NCBI GenBank assembly: GCA_031292675.1 | Contig: JARLGQ010000131.1 | Coordinates: forward strand, 1-59,253 | Length of the DNA: 59,253 nt | Direction of reading: 5' to 3' | Source: Acidimicrobiales bacterium | Lineage (GTDB): Bacteria; Actinomycetota; Acidimicrobiia; Acidimicrobiales; UBA8190 | Shown here: positions 1-8,273 of the stretch, one piece after another | How the letters are laid out: each line of letters opens with the position of its first letter | Position numbering within the stretch: position 1 is the first letter of the stretch | Program-made: the position numbers and the translations under genes | The notes under the pieces: model-generated | What the model was told of the DNA's origin: nothing | The model's input: the letters and a program-made list of their open reading frames with translations, nothing else | Databases searched by the model: none

Positions 1-66
1 AGCCGCAACATGGATGGCCCTTTCGGGGTCGGGTTCTACGAGTCCATCGAGGTAGATCGGTGTCAC
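1..66 (-). CDS. 5' end of an unidentified gene (partial)
   Basis: An open frame runs leftwards out of the window from a GTG at 64-66. The 22 visible codons begin VTPIYLDGLVEPDPERA, which reads as plausible protein with no stop. An AGGG purine run lies just upstream of the GTG and a weak TAAAGC hexamer a little further up. Too little is present to name a family. The start and even the coding status are inferred from frame and composition alone. Confidence 0.4.
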   Translation of the reverse strand, partial: MTPIYLDGLVEPDPERAIHVAA

Positions 67-318
67 CGTCCCTGTGCTTTAGCGTGTGCCGCTAGGCGCC
101 GAGTTCGATGAAAGACGCGTGGGAACGCCCCGGTGACCATGCGCCCTTGGCTCTACGCATGAGTCTGTGCCGTCGAGCCGGGGAGGAGGACCACTCTGGG
201 CGCGAACTCTGGGCGCGAAGCGCGGGTTCTGACTTGGGTCTGGCTATTCAAGACGCCTGTGACCGGAACGCCCCTCCGGCTGCCTTGCTCGACTCGAGGC
301 GGGGTCAGGCGGCGGCGA

Positions 319-699
319 TCAGGCAGGTGGCAGGCGCCAAGGAGGGTTCTTCCGGTTCTCCCCGGCGCGGAAGATGCACAGCCGATGTCCGTCGGGGTCC
401 CTCAGACGAGCCTCCCGCCAACGCCACGGCATATCCGTAGGGGGATGCTCGAACTCGGTACCGGCGCCACGCAGCCGCTCGTAGTCAGCGTCGGGTTCGT
501 CGGACTCGAAGTATACGGTCCCCTGTTCTGCTTCGGGTACGTGATCGACGAGGTCGACCGACAACGTGCTTTCGCCATTGGGGCACTCGAAGCGAAGGTA
601 ATGCTCGTCCTTGACGATGAGCCTCAGGCCGAGCGTGCGATAGAAGGCTTCCGAGCGTTGGAGGTCGGTCGAGCCCACGGTCACCTGGTTCAGGCGCAT
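319..699 (-). CDS. VOC/glyoxalase-fold protein
   Basis: A 126-residue protein of the vicinal oxygen chelate superfamily, a fold used by glyoxalases, dioxygenases and antibiotic-binding proteins. Two beta-alpha-beta-beta-beta modules are visible. The first starts MRLNQVTVGSTDLQRSEAFY with the typical FYRTLGL helix. The second covers the last 60 residues and ends in the family motif DPDGHRLCIF (about residues 101-110). The upstream in-frame ATG would add 21 residues of poor quality (RSAEAGLRDS), so I start at the ATG whose product begins directly with the first strand. The first metal-ligand position holds N/Q rather than His, so enzymatic activity is uncertain. It stands alone between an unknown gene and the giant secreted protein gene; substrate unknown. 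Confidence 0.8.
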   Translation of the reverse strand: MRLNQVTVGSTDLQRSEAFYRTLGLRLIVKDEHYLRFECPNGESTLSVDLVDHVPEAEQGTVYFESDEPDADYERLRGAGTEFEHPPTDMPWRWREARLRDPDGHRLCIFRAGENRKNPPWRLPPA

Positions 700-968
700 G
701 GCGGTATTCCACCACAACTGCGGAGAATCGCGAAGCCCCGCTTCAGCACTTCGGCAGGGCAAACCCTGGAGGATCCCAAGACGCTGTGACGAGCCATGCT
801 CGGAACCAGCGGGGACGGGGAACGCGACGCCGTCATGGGCCCAGCCTGGTGGTCCCGGACGGCTTCAGTCGTCGAAGCCCGCCGACCCTCGGGCCGGCGT
901 TCCGTTGAGGACTACCGACGCCGTGCCGCCGACGCCGCCGGGAAGTGGACTCTCGGTAGCGTCGTCGG

Positions 969-3900
969 CTACTGGCCGAGCGCGATGAGATTCCCGTTCG
1001 AGAGCGACACGTAGACGATACCGTTCGAAACTGTCGCCTCACCTTCCGGCACGGCTCCCGGCGAGTAGGTCAACAACGTGGCGCCGTTGGCGGGGTTCAG
1101 GAACAGGAGCTTGCCCACTGCGCCGTAGCCCTCGATGAGGACGCCGGGCACCTCGGTGATCCCTGCGGTCATGCTGCCTTGCACGCATGACCGCCAGATG
1201 AACGCACCGGTCGCCGGGTTCAGCGCGGAGATGTTCTCGTAGCAGCTCACGCCATTGATGATCGTGTTGCCGCCTCCCACGTACAGCTGTGACCCGTCCC
1301 AGGAGGCTGAGACGATCGAGAGAGGACCGCCGGCGGGATTGGCGATCCTCGTCTGCCATACCGGACCGGCTGCCAAGTCGCTCCGGTCCCAAGCGAAGAA
1401 GAGGCCGTCCTTGTTGAGTGCTCCGACAAGCGAGCGGGACACGCCATTGATGACGGCGGTGAAGAGCGTCGGGGTCGAACCGAAGTCGGGATCCGAGAAC
1501 AGCTCCGATTGGGGAATGGTCCAGCTCGAGAGGACGGTCAGGTCGCTGGCTCGCATCTTGACGATGGCAGGCGACATCTCGGGCAAGTTGCAACCGTTCG
1601 GGGTCCCTGTCGTCACGTAGATGCTGCCATCACTCGTGTCGATGGCCGGGGAGGACCAGATCCCGCCACCGGTGCAGCCGTTTGGCACCATGTCGGTAGT
1701 GTGTTGGATGGCCCCGGTAGTCGCGTCCATCTGCACCAGTCGCCCCTGGACGAGGGGGCAGTCACCGAACGATGCGACTGCCTGGTAGATGCTCCCGTTG
1801 TAGAGGATGGGCGAGCTCCAGAGGTAGTCGCCGGGGGGCGTCCCGAGATTGGTCTTCCACATGACCGCGCCCGTGAGCGCGTTCAGCTCGTAGAAGTTGT
1901 CGTCGCCCCCGGGCACGTACAGCACGGATGTGGTGCCCATGAGGCCAACGGTGGCCGTGCCGCTCACTCCTGCAACCGGAGGCAGACAGGCACTGTCGGT
2001 GTTCACCCCGAGATTCGTCTCCCAGACATCCGTGCCCGTGAGATTGGTTCCGTGCTCCAAGCCGTTCCAGTCGCCCCAGTACACCAAGTTGTTGGCCACG
2101 ATGGGCTGGGAGTAAGAGCCGGTGCCGCCTTTCGCCGTCCAGTGCAGCTTGAGGCTCGCCACGTTGGCAGTCGTGACGCCGGTCTCGGACGGGTAGTAGC
2201 CACTTCTCCCGAGGTCGCCGCGGTACGTGGCAACCATCGTGGGAGGCGTCGGGCCGGCCAGGTAGCTGAACTGATCGGATGCGCTCGTGGCGCTCGAGCC
2301 GCCCGAGGTGGTGACGGTCATGTCCACGGTGCCCGTTCCCGCCGGCACGGTGGCGGTGATGCTGGTGGAGCTGTTGACGGTGAAGGTGGTAGCGAGGTTG
2401 CCCGGCCCGAAGTTCACGGCGCTGGCCCCCGTGAAGTTCGTGCCGGTCACGATCACCGAGGTGCCGTAGAACCCTGAACCCGGACTCACCCCTGTGACGG
2501 TGGGCGCGGGCGGCACCGTGTAGGTGTACTGGTCGGCGAGGCTGATCGCGCTCGTGCCCCCGGGAGTGATGACGGTGACGTTCACCATGCCCGTCCCCGC
2601 AGGGACGGTGGCATAGACGATGGTGGCACTGCTGACAGTGAGCGTCGTGGCCGGGCTCGGCCCGAAGTCGACGGCGGTCGCGCCGGTGAAATTCGTCCCC
2701 GTGATCGTGACCAAGGTGCCGTTCGGCCCCGACCCCGGACTCACCCCTGTGACGGTCGGCGCGGGTGGCACCGTGTAGGTGAACTGGTCGGCGAGGCTGA
2801 TCGCGCTCGTACCCCCGGGGGTGACGACGGTGACGTCGGCGGTGCCGACGGTGCCGGCGGGAGCGGTGGCGGTGATCGAGCTGTCGCTGGTGACGGTATA
2901 CGTCGCGGACGGGTTGTTGGGCCCGAAGTTCACGGCCGACGCGCCCGTCAATCCCGTGCCGGTGATGGTGACCGAGGTCCCGCCCGTGCTCGGCCCCGAG
3001 ATCGGGCTCACGCCGGTCACGGTGGGCATGGGCGGCACGACGTAGGTGAACTGGTCGGCGGCGCTGGTGGGGCTCGTGCCAGTGGGGGTGCTGACTGTGA
3101 CGTCGGTGGCGCCGAGGTTGCCGGCGGGAGCGGTGGCGGTGATCACATTGTCGTTGCTGTCGGTGAACTTCGCCGCCGCGTTGGCGCCGAAGTGGACGGC
3201 GCTGGCCCAGGTGAACCCGGTGCCGGTGATCGAGACGATGGACCCGCCCGTGCTCGGACCCGAGGGCGGGCTCACGCCGGTCACCGTGGGCACCGGCGGC
3301 ACGATGTACGTGTACTGGTCGTCGGGGCTGATTGCGCTCGTGCCCCCGCCGGTCGTAACGGTGACGTCGACGGTACCCGTGCCCGCCGGAGCGGTGGCAG
3401 TGATGATGTTCGAGCTGTTGACACTGAAGGTCGCGGCACTAGAGCCGAAATGGACGGCGCTGGCCCCGATGAACCCGGTGCCGGTGAATCCGGTGCCGGT
3501 GATCGAGACCGTGGTCCCGCCCGTGTTGAGCCCCGAGGAGGGATCCACGCCGGTCACGGTGGGCGCCGGCAGCGGTGCGCCGGTCGTGATGGCGACGTTC
3601 TGGACCTGGTGGATGTCGTTGCCCCCTCCGGTCGCCCCCGTGAACCCGAGGAGCACATATTGCGGCAGGGTGGCTGCGTAGGTGAGCACCTGCGTGCCGT
3701 CCATGGTCACGGTGATGCCCGTGGAGGTGGTCGTCACCACGAAGTGGTGCAACGTGTTGCGCAGGGACGGGATCGAGGAATTGGTTGACACGTAGTTCAG
3801 CTGCTGCTGGGCGGTATTCGTGGTGGCGATGCCCACGAAGTTGCTCGACGGGTCAGACGCGTTCTTGTAGGTGTCGAGGGATACGGCGATCCCGGTGATC

Positions 3901-6890
3901 CCCGAGAACGCTTCACCGCCCCCGTTGTCGCCCAGGGCGGTGGGCTGGGTGACACTGGCGTCGGCCAGTGTGAAGGTCATCCCGTCGGCACCCGAGCCTG
4001 ATCCGATGAATGCGTCGAAGGCGGCCGAGATGCCCACCCCGGGCACCGGGGAGGAATAGAAGGCCGAGCCCACCTCCCAGTTGGTGGTCGGCGTCAGCTG
4101 CAGGTTGGCCGGCGACGTGGTGGTGATGACCTGGGCTGTGCCGTTGAGCTGCCATCCTCCCGTCACCGGCGACGGGATCGAGTTCGGGGGAGGCCCAGCC
4201 GTGTAGGTGAACTGGTCGGCGGCGCTCGTTGCGCTCGGGCCCGCTCCGGTGGTGACGGTGACGTCGACGGTGCCCGTGCCCGCGGGAGCGGTGGCGGTGA
4301 TGACGGTCGAGCCGTTGACAGTGAAGGTGGCGGCAGTGGTGCCGAAGTCGACGGTGGTGACCCCGACGAAGTAGCTGCCGCTCACGCTGACCAAAGTGCC
4401 GGCTGGTCCGCCCACCGGGTTGACGAGCGTGACAGTGGGTGGAGGAAGCGGTCCCGCCAGATAGGTGTACTGGTCGGCTGCGCCCGTGGCGCTCGTGCCC
4501 CCGCCGGTCGTAACGGTGACGTCGACCGTGCCCGTGCCCCCTGGGACCGTGGCCGTGAGGGTGTTGGCGCTCACCAACGCGAACGTCGTAGCCGGGTTGC
4601 TCGTCCCGAAGTTGACAGCTGTCACGCCCGAGAGGTTTGTCCCGGTGATCGTGACCGACGTGCCGGTGTACCCCGTCGACGGGCTCACGCCGGTGACCGT
4701 GGGTGGGGGCGGCCCCGTGTAGGCGTACTGGTCGTTGCCGTTGATGGCGCTCGTACCGCCTCCGGTTGTAACCGTGACGTCGACCGCCGTGCCCGCCCCG
4801 ATCGGGGAGGTGGCGGTGATGGACCCGGCGTTGTTGACGGTGAAGCTCGTCGCCGGGTTGCCGGGCCCGAAGTCGACGGCGGTGGCGCCCGTGAAGTTCG
4901 TTCCGGTGATCGTCACCGCGGTCCCGCCCGCGCTCGGGCCTGAAGCGGGGCTCACGCCGGTCACGGTGGGCGGAGGTGGCGGGTTATAGGTGTACTTGTC
5001 GCCGGTGTTGGTGGCGCTCGTGCCCCCGCCCGTGGTGACGGTCACGTCCACGGTGCTCGGCGTGCCCGTGGGTGCGGTGGCGGTGATGGAGGTGGAGCTC
5101 ACCACCGTAACGGCGGTGGCCGGGTTGCCGGGCCCGAAGTCGACGGCCGTGGCGCCCGTGAAGTTGGTGCCGGTGATCGTGACCGCGGTCCCGCCCGTGC
5201 TCGGCCCCGTGGCGGGGCTGACGCCGGTCACGGTGGGTGCAGGCGGCGGCGGAGCGGTCGTGATCGAGACGTTCTGAACCTGATGGACGTCGTTGAACCC
5301 TCCGGTCGCCCCCGTGAACCCGACGAGCACCGAAGACGGCACGCTGGTCGTGTAGTTGAGGACCTGCGTGCCGTCCATGGTCACGGTGATGCCCGTCGAG
5401 GTGGTCGTCACCACGAAGTGGTGCACCGTGTTGCGCAGGGACGGGATCGAGGAGTTGGTAGACACGTAGTCCAGCTGCTGCTGGGCGGTATTCGTGGTGG
5501 CGATGCCCACGAAGTTGCTCGACGGGTCAGACGTGTTCTGCCACGTGTCGAGGGATACGGCGATCCCGGTAATCCCGGAGAAACCTTCACCGCCCGCAGT
5601 GACCCCCAGGGCGGTGGGATGGGTCACACTGGCGTCAGCCAGTGTGAAGGTCATCCCGTCGGCGCCCGAGCCTGACCCGATGAAGGCGTCGAACGCGGCC
5701 GAGATGCCCACTCCCGGCACCGGCGTGGGCCAGAAGGCCGAGGCCGCCAGATAGTTGGTGGCCGGCGTCAACTGCAGGTTGGGGGGCGACGTGGTCGTGA
5801 TGACCTGGGCCGTGCCGTTGAGCTGCCATCCCCCCGACACCGGCGACGGGATGGGGACAGACGATGAGCCCGTGGTGTAGGCGAACTGGTCAGCGGCGCC
5901 GGTGGCGCTCGTGCCCCCGCCGGCCACGACGGTCACGTCCACGATGGCGGCCCCCTCCGCAGGCGAGGTGGCGGTGATGGACCCGGCGTTGTTGACGGTG
6001 AAGCTCGTGGCGGGGTTGCCCGACCCGAAGTTGACGGCGGTGACCCCGGTGAAGTTGGTGCCGGTGATGGTGACGCTGGTCCCCCCCGTGGTCGGCCCGG
6101 TGCCGGGGCTCACCGCGGTGACCGTGGGCGGGGGCGGCGGGGCGCCGGTCGAGGCGCTGAGGAGCATCCCGACGGCCGAGGAGGTCCCCGCCGGCGACTG
6201 GGTGGCGACCGGGGACACGGCGCCCGAGACGTTGGTGTCATAGGCCACCGCATTGACCTCGGCCGTCACCGCGTAGGTGAATCCCAATGTGGTCCCGGCC
6301 GCTGCGTTGTTGGCCACCAAGGAGTACCCGAAGTACAGCTCGCCGATGCCGCTCGAGGTGAGGCTGGGCAGGGGCACCGAGGTGGACGAGACGCCATTGA
6401 GGGTCCCGGTCTTGTCGGTGGCCCACACGGTGGATGCCCCCAGGCCGGAACTGAACTCCTGGGCGCCGTATTCGTCGAAGTCCGAAGCCACCGAGCTCGA
6501 CCAGGTGAAGGTGACGGTGGAGGCTCCGGTGGTGGTGATCTTGCCGTACCAGAGCTCCTCGTCTCCACCGACCGACCCGACGAATTGCACCGCCTTCGTC
6601 CACGTACTCGCCCCGCCGCCGGAGATCGAGGTCACCGTGGGCCCCGCCGCGCTGACCTTGGCGAACACCGCCAGCACGTCCCCTGCGGTCTTAGGAGACA
6701 CTCCCAGGGTGGTGAGCCCCCTCGCGTCGGCCGAGGTCAAGGTCCCCACCGCGGTGACGGTTGCTGTGCCGGCTGCGTATGTGGGGCTCGCCAGGCTGCT
6801 GACGGCGACCGCCATGGTCGTCAGAGCCAGCGTGATACGGACCCGTCGTCGGTCCGACGACGAGCGTCTGGTTCGGCGCACGAGGGTCAT
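969..6890 (-). CDS. Giant secreted TIG-repeat/lectin-like/PQQ-propeller protein
   Basis: About 1,973 residues. An Arg-rich N-terminus and hydrophobic stretch ending SSLASPTYA|AG form a Sec signal peptide. Next comes a roughly 200-residue Ser/Thr/Gly-rich beta domain. Ten IPT/TIG immunoglobulin-like repeats follow, each opening PTVTGVSPxSGPxxGG and ending GGGTSAxxxxDQYTY: one before the first lectin-like module, four between the two lectin modules and five after. The two legume-lectin-like modules (about residues 350-550 and 905-1100) share FDAFIGSGSGADGMTFTLAD and VHHFVVTTTSTGITVTMDG-type motifs. The last roughly 410 residues form a PQQ-like beta propeller beginning YRGDLGRSGYYPSETG. TIG and lectin modules suggest an extracellular adhesin or carbohydrate-binding role, and the propeller may bind or scaffold. 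I start at ATG 6890; an in-frame TTG at 6908 is the alternative. No sorting signal or C-terminal membrane segment is visible, so it is probably released or held non-covalently. Confidence 0.88.
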   Translation of the reverse strand: MTLVRRTRRSSSDRRRVRITLALTTMAVAVSSLASPTYAAGTATVTAVGTLTSADARGLTTLGVSPKTAGDVLAVFAKVSAAGPTVTSISGGGASTWTKAVQFVGSVGGDEELWYGKITTTGASTVTFTWSSSVASDFDEYGAQEFSSGLGASTVWATDKTGTLNGVSSTSVPLPSLTSSGIGELYFGYSLVANNAAAGTTLGFTYAVTAEVNAVAYDTNVSGAVSPVATQSPAGTSSAVGMLLSASTGAPPPPPTVTAVSPGTGPTTGGTSVTITGTNFTGVTAVNFGSGNPATSFTVNNAGSITATSPAEGAAIVDVTVVAGGGTSATGAADQFAYTTGSSSVPIPSPVSGGWQLNGTAQVITTTSPPNLQLTPATNYLAASAFWPTPVPGVGISAAFDAFIGSGSGADGMTFTLADASVTHPTALGVTAGGEGFSGITGIAVSLDTWQNTSDPSSNFVGIATTNTAQQQLDYVSTNSSIPSLRNTVHHFVVTTTSTGITVTMDGTQVLNYTTSVPSSVLVGFTGATGGFNDVHQVQNVSITTAPPPPAPTVTGVSPATGPSTGGTAVTITGTNFTGATAVDFGPGNPATAVTVVSSTSITATAPTGTPSTVDVTVTTGGGTSATNTGDKYTYNPPPPPTVTGVSPASGPSAGGTAVTITGTNFTGATAVDFGPGNPATSFTVNNAGSITATSPIGAGTAVDVTVTTGGGTSAINGNDQYAYTGPPPPTVTGVSPSTGYTGTSVTITGTNLSGVTAVNFGTSNPATTFALVSANTLTATVPGGTGTVDVTVTTGGGTSATGAADQYTYLAGPLPPPTVTLVNPVGGPAGTLVSVSGSYFVGVTTVDFGTTAATFTVNGSTVITATAPAGTGTVDVTVTTGAGPSATSAADQFTYTAGPPPNSIPSPVTGGWQLNGTAQVITTTSPANLQLTPTTNWEVGSAFYSSPVPGVGISAAFDAFIGSGSGADGMTFTLADASVTQPTALGDNGGGEAFSGITGIAVSLDTYKNASDPSSNFVGIATTNTAQQQLNYVSTNSSIPSLRNTLHHFVVTTTSTGITVTMDGTQVLTYAATLPQYVLLGFTGATGGGNDIHQVQNVAITTGAPLPAPTVTGVDPSSGLNTGGTTVSITGTGFTGTGFIGASAVHFGSSAATFSVNSSNIITATAPAGTGTVDVTVTTGGGTSAISPDDQYTYIVPPVPTVTGVSPPSGPSTGGSIVSITGTGFTWASAVHFGANAAAKFTDSNDNVITATAPAGNLGATDVTVSTPTGTSPTSAADQFTYVVPPMPTVTGVSPISGPSTGGTSVTITGTGLTGASAVNFGPNNPSATYTVTSDSSITATAPAGTVGTADVTVVTPGGTSAISLADQFTYTVPPAPTVTGVSPGSGPNGTLVTITGTNFTGATAVDFGPSPATTLTVSSATIVYATVPAGTGMVNVTVITPGGTSAISLADQYTYTVPPAPTVTGVSPGSGFYGTSVIVTGTNFTGASAVNFGPGNLATTFTVNSSTSITATVPAGTGTVDMTVTTSGGSSATSASDQFSYLAGPTPPTMVATYRGDLGRSGYYPSETGVTTANVASLKLHWTAKGGTGSYSQPIVANNLVYWGDWNGLEHGTNLTGTDVWETNLGVNTDSACLPPVAGVSGTATVGLMGTTSVLYVPGGDDNFYELNALTGAVMWKTNLGTPPGDYLWSSPILYNGSIYQAVASFGDCPLVQGRLVQMDATTGAIQHTTDMVPNGCTGGGIWSSPAIDTSDGSIYVTTGTPNGCNLPEMSPAIVKMRASDLTVLSSWTIPQSELFSDPDFGSTPTLFTAVINGVSRSLVGALNKDGLFFAWDRSDLAAGPVWQTRIANPAGGPLSIVSASWDGSQLYVGGGNTIINGVSCYENISALNPATGAFIWRSCVQGSMTAGITEVPGVLIEGYGAVGKLLFLNPANGATLLTYSPGAVPEGEATVSNGIVYVSLSNGNLIALGQ
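3590..4185 (-). repeat. Second copy of the lectin-like module (DNA-level duplication)
   Basis: This segment encodes the second legume-lectin-like module of the giant protein. It matches the segment at about 5260-5857 closely at DNA level, for example long shared runs around the codons for TSTGITVTMDGTQVL and ADGMTFTLADASVT, with scattered differences. Boundaries are approximate. Confidence 0.75.
5260..5857 (-). repeat. First copy of the lectin-like module
   Basis: Partner of the repeat at 3590-4185, separated by four TIG repeats. Both copies are opened by the same PSPVxGGWQLNGTAQVITT stretch and closed by HQVQNVxITT. Near identity of synonymous positions suggests recent duplication or gene conversion. 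Confidence 0.75.
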
Positions 6891-7290
6891 GCGGTGGTGG
6901 AAATCCAAGTGCCAAGGTCTCGGGACGGGACCAGCGGCACCTCCAACGACAAAGCCAGCGACACCAAGAAGGGGGTGAAAATGTCGGAGAAGCTGAACTC
7001 AAGCATCCGTACGTCTCAATCCTGGGGTCCGACGGCGCCAACGTCCCGTAGCCCCTCGATTGTGCGGACTCACGATCACCGCTTGCCCAACTCCTGCCCA
7101 ACATGGCCTCAATGGGCGCGCATCTCACGCCTGTGAGCGTTCAAGGAAGGAACGAAGGACCAGAACAACCTGGTCCACCGGTCGTGAGTTGGTCGGGCTC
7201 GTTCGCCCTGCCGGCGTCTGCCGCAGAAGACTCCCGCCGCGCTCCCTTACGCGAATGCTGCCTCCGAGACGGGCCCGCCCCCCTGAGTCC
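6891..7290. other. 400-bp intergenic region upstream of the giant protein gene
   Basis: Separates the start of the giant secreted protein gene from the 3' end of the RibD-like gene, both on the minus strand. It must carry the promoter of the giant gene, but I found no convincing -35/-10 pair or palindrome and no open frame with coding character. Confidence 0.5.
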
Positions 7291-7854
7291 TCATGCTTCA
7301 AAAGCACTCGATGGTGCCCGCCTGTAGCCCAGATAGAGGACGCCATTGTCGTAGGTCTCACAACTGGCGAGATCCCATTTTCCCGGTGGCGTGTCCTTTG
7401 CGAATAGGTAAGGACCCGAGCCGCGCGTCAAGGGATAGACGAACAGGTGCAACTCATCGACCAGCCCATCGGCGATGAGTGCCCGCACCAGTGTTCCGCT
7501 GCCGCTGACGTAGATCCCGTGACGGGAGTCCTTGATCCGTTGGATCGCTCCACGGTCGTACGAACCCAGGATGATGGAGTTGCTCCAAGTGGCCTTTTCC
7601 AATGTCGACGAGACGATGTATTTGGTCGTGTCATTCATGAAAGGCGCACCCGGGTCTTCCTCCGAGGTCCGCGCTGACCATGCTGGCTCGAACATCTCGT
7701 AGGTCTTGCGTCCCAGCAAGATGCCGTCGCAGCCTGTCATGACCTTCGCGATGGCCTGGCCCATTTTGGGGTCGAAGCCAAAGTCCATGGTCCACGTCGG
7801 GGTGTCGATGACGCCATCCATTGACATGAACTCGTGTACCCGGATCGCTCCCAC
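7291..7854 (-). CDS. RibD C-terminal (dihydrofolate reductase-like) family protein
   Basis: A 187-residue member of the RibD_C/DHFR-like fold, usually an NADPH-dependent reductase of unknown substrate (YyaP/YwjB type). The family start VHEFMSMDGVIDTP is at residues 6-19, the nucleotide-side motif GILLGRKTYEMFEPAW near 44-60, and the core IYVSGSGTLVRALIADGLVDELHLFVYPL around residues 115-145, followed by the G-G-L-F type loop (RGSGPYLF). The start is a GTG with a strong AAGGAGG ribosome site about 6 nt upstream. Length is typical for the stand-alone family. It is divergent from the MFS/cNMP gene with 419 bp between them. Confidence 0.88.
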   Translation of the reverse strand: MGAIRVHEFMSMDGVIDTPTWTMDFGFDPKMGQAIAKVMTGCDGILLGRKTYEMFEPAWSARTSEEDPGAPFMNDTTKYIVSSTLEKATWSNSIILGSYDRGAIQRIKDSRHGIYVSGSGTLVRALIADGLVDELHLFVYPLTRGSGPYLFAKDTPPGKWDLASCETYDNGVLYLGYRRAPSSAFEA

Positions 7855-8172
7855 TTTCAGCCTCCTTGGTTCGTGTGACTAGACAGACGAAAGAGGTCGC
7901 CTGGAATCATCGACCCCAGCCAAGAAAAGGGCGCCCTGGCGCGATCGTACTGAACCCCATGCGCATCGCCCGGATGTCCCGGCCCGCCAGCCGGAAAAGA
8001 TCGAGATCGCTCAGTGGTCGGGAGCGCTCGAGTCGCAATGCCACCCGCCCCGACCCGGCGCCCCGATTCCGAGCGAGTCCCCACGGTCCGGGTGCGAACT
8101 CAATCGGTCGAGCGGGATTGGCATCAGGACGCCTCGTTCGGTCGGCGTAGAAGGTTGGCAACAGCCCCGTTG
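7855..8172. other. Divergent intergenic region
   Basis: Lies between the RibD-like gene (leftward) and the MFS/cNMP gene (rightward). On the minus strand a TAGTCA-like hexamer sits about 25 nt upstream of the RibD-like start, a possible -10. The rest shows no coding character on either strand. Confidence 0.4.
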
Positions 8173-8208
8173 CGGACCGTTGGGTTACTGTGCGGCATGG
8201 ACGGTCCG
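8173..8208 (+). promoter_or_regulatory. Inverted repeat around a -10 box upstream of the MFS/cNMP gene
   Basis: CGGACCGT (8173-8180) and ACGGTCCG (8201-8208) are perfect reverse complements separated by 20 nt. A TACTGT -10-like hexamer at 8186-8191 sits in the middle. This geometry is typical of a dimeric repressor site covering a promoter. No dedicated regulator gene is adjacent. Confidence 0.45.
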
Positions 8209-8256
8209 TTGCAGCACTGCGCACCGCGGGAGCCCGCCCACCCGCCCGGCATCTGA
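8197..8256 (+). CDS. Possible 19-codon leader peptide
   Basis: An ATG 5 nt behind the TACTGT hexamer opens a short frame (MDGPLQHCAPREP...) that stops at 8254-8256. This is 17 nt before the transporter ATG and just ahead of its ribosome site. It would be translated from a leaderless message. It could be a leader peptide or chance; nothing in its composition proves coding. Confidence 0.25.
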   Translation: MDGPLQHCAPREPAHPPGI

Positions 8257-8273
8257 AGGCCAAGGGAGTCTCG

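Noticed and set aside
1509-2477. 322-codon plus-strand frame within the giant gene
   Set aside because: A shadow of the PQQ-propeller and TIG codons; Arg/Gly-rich with no recognisable fold.
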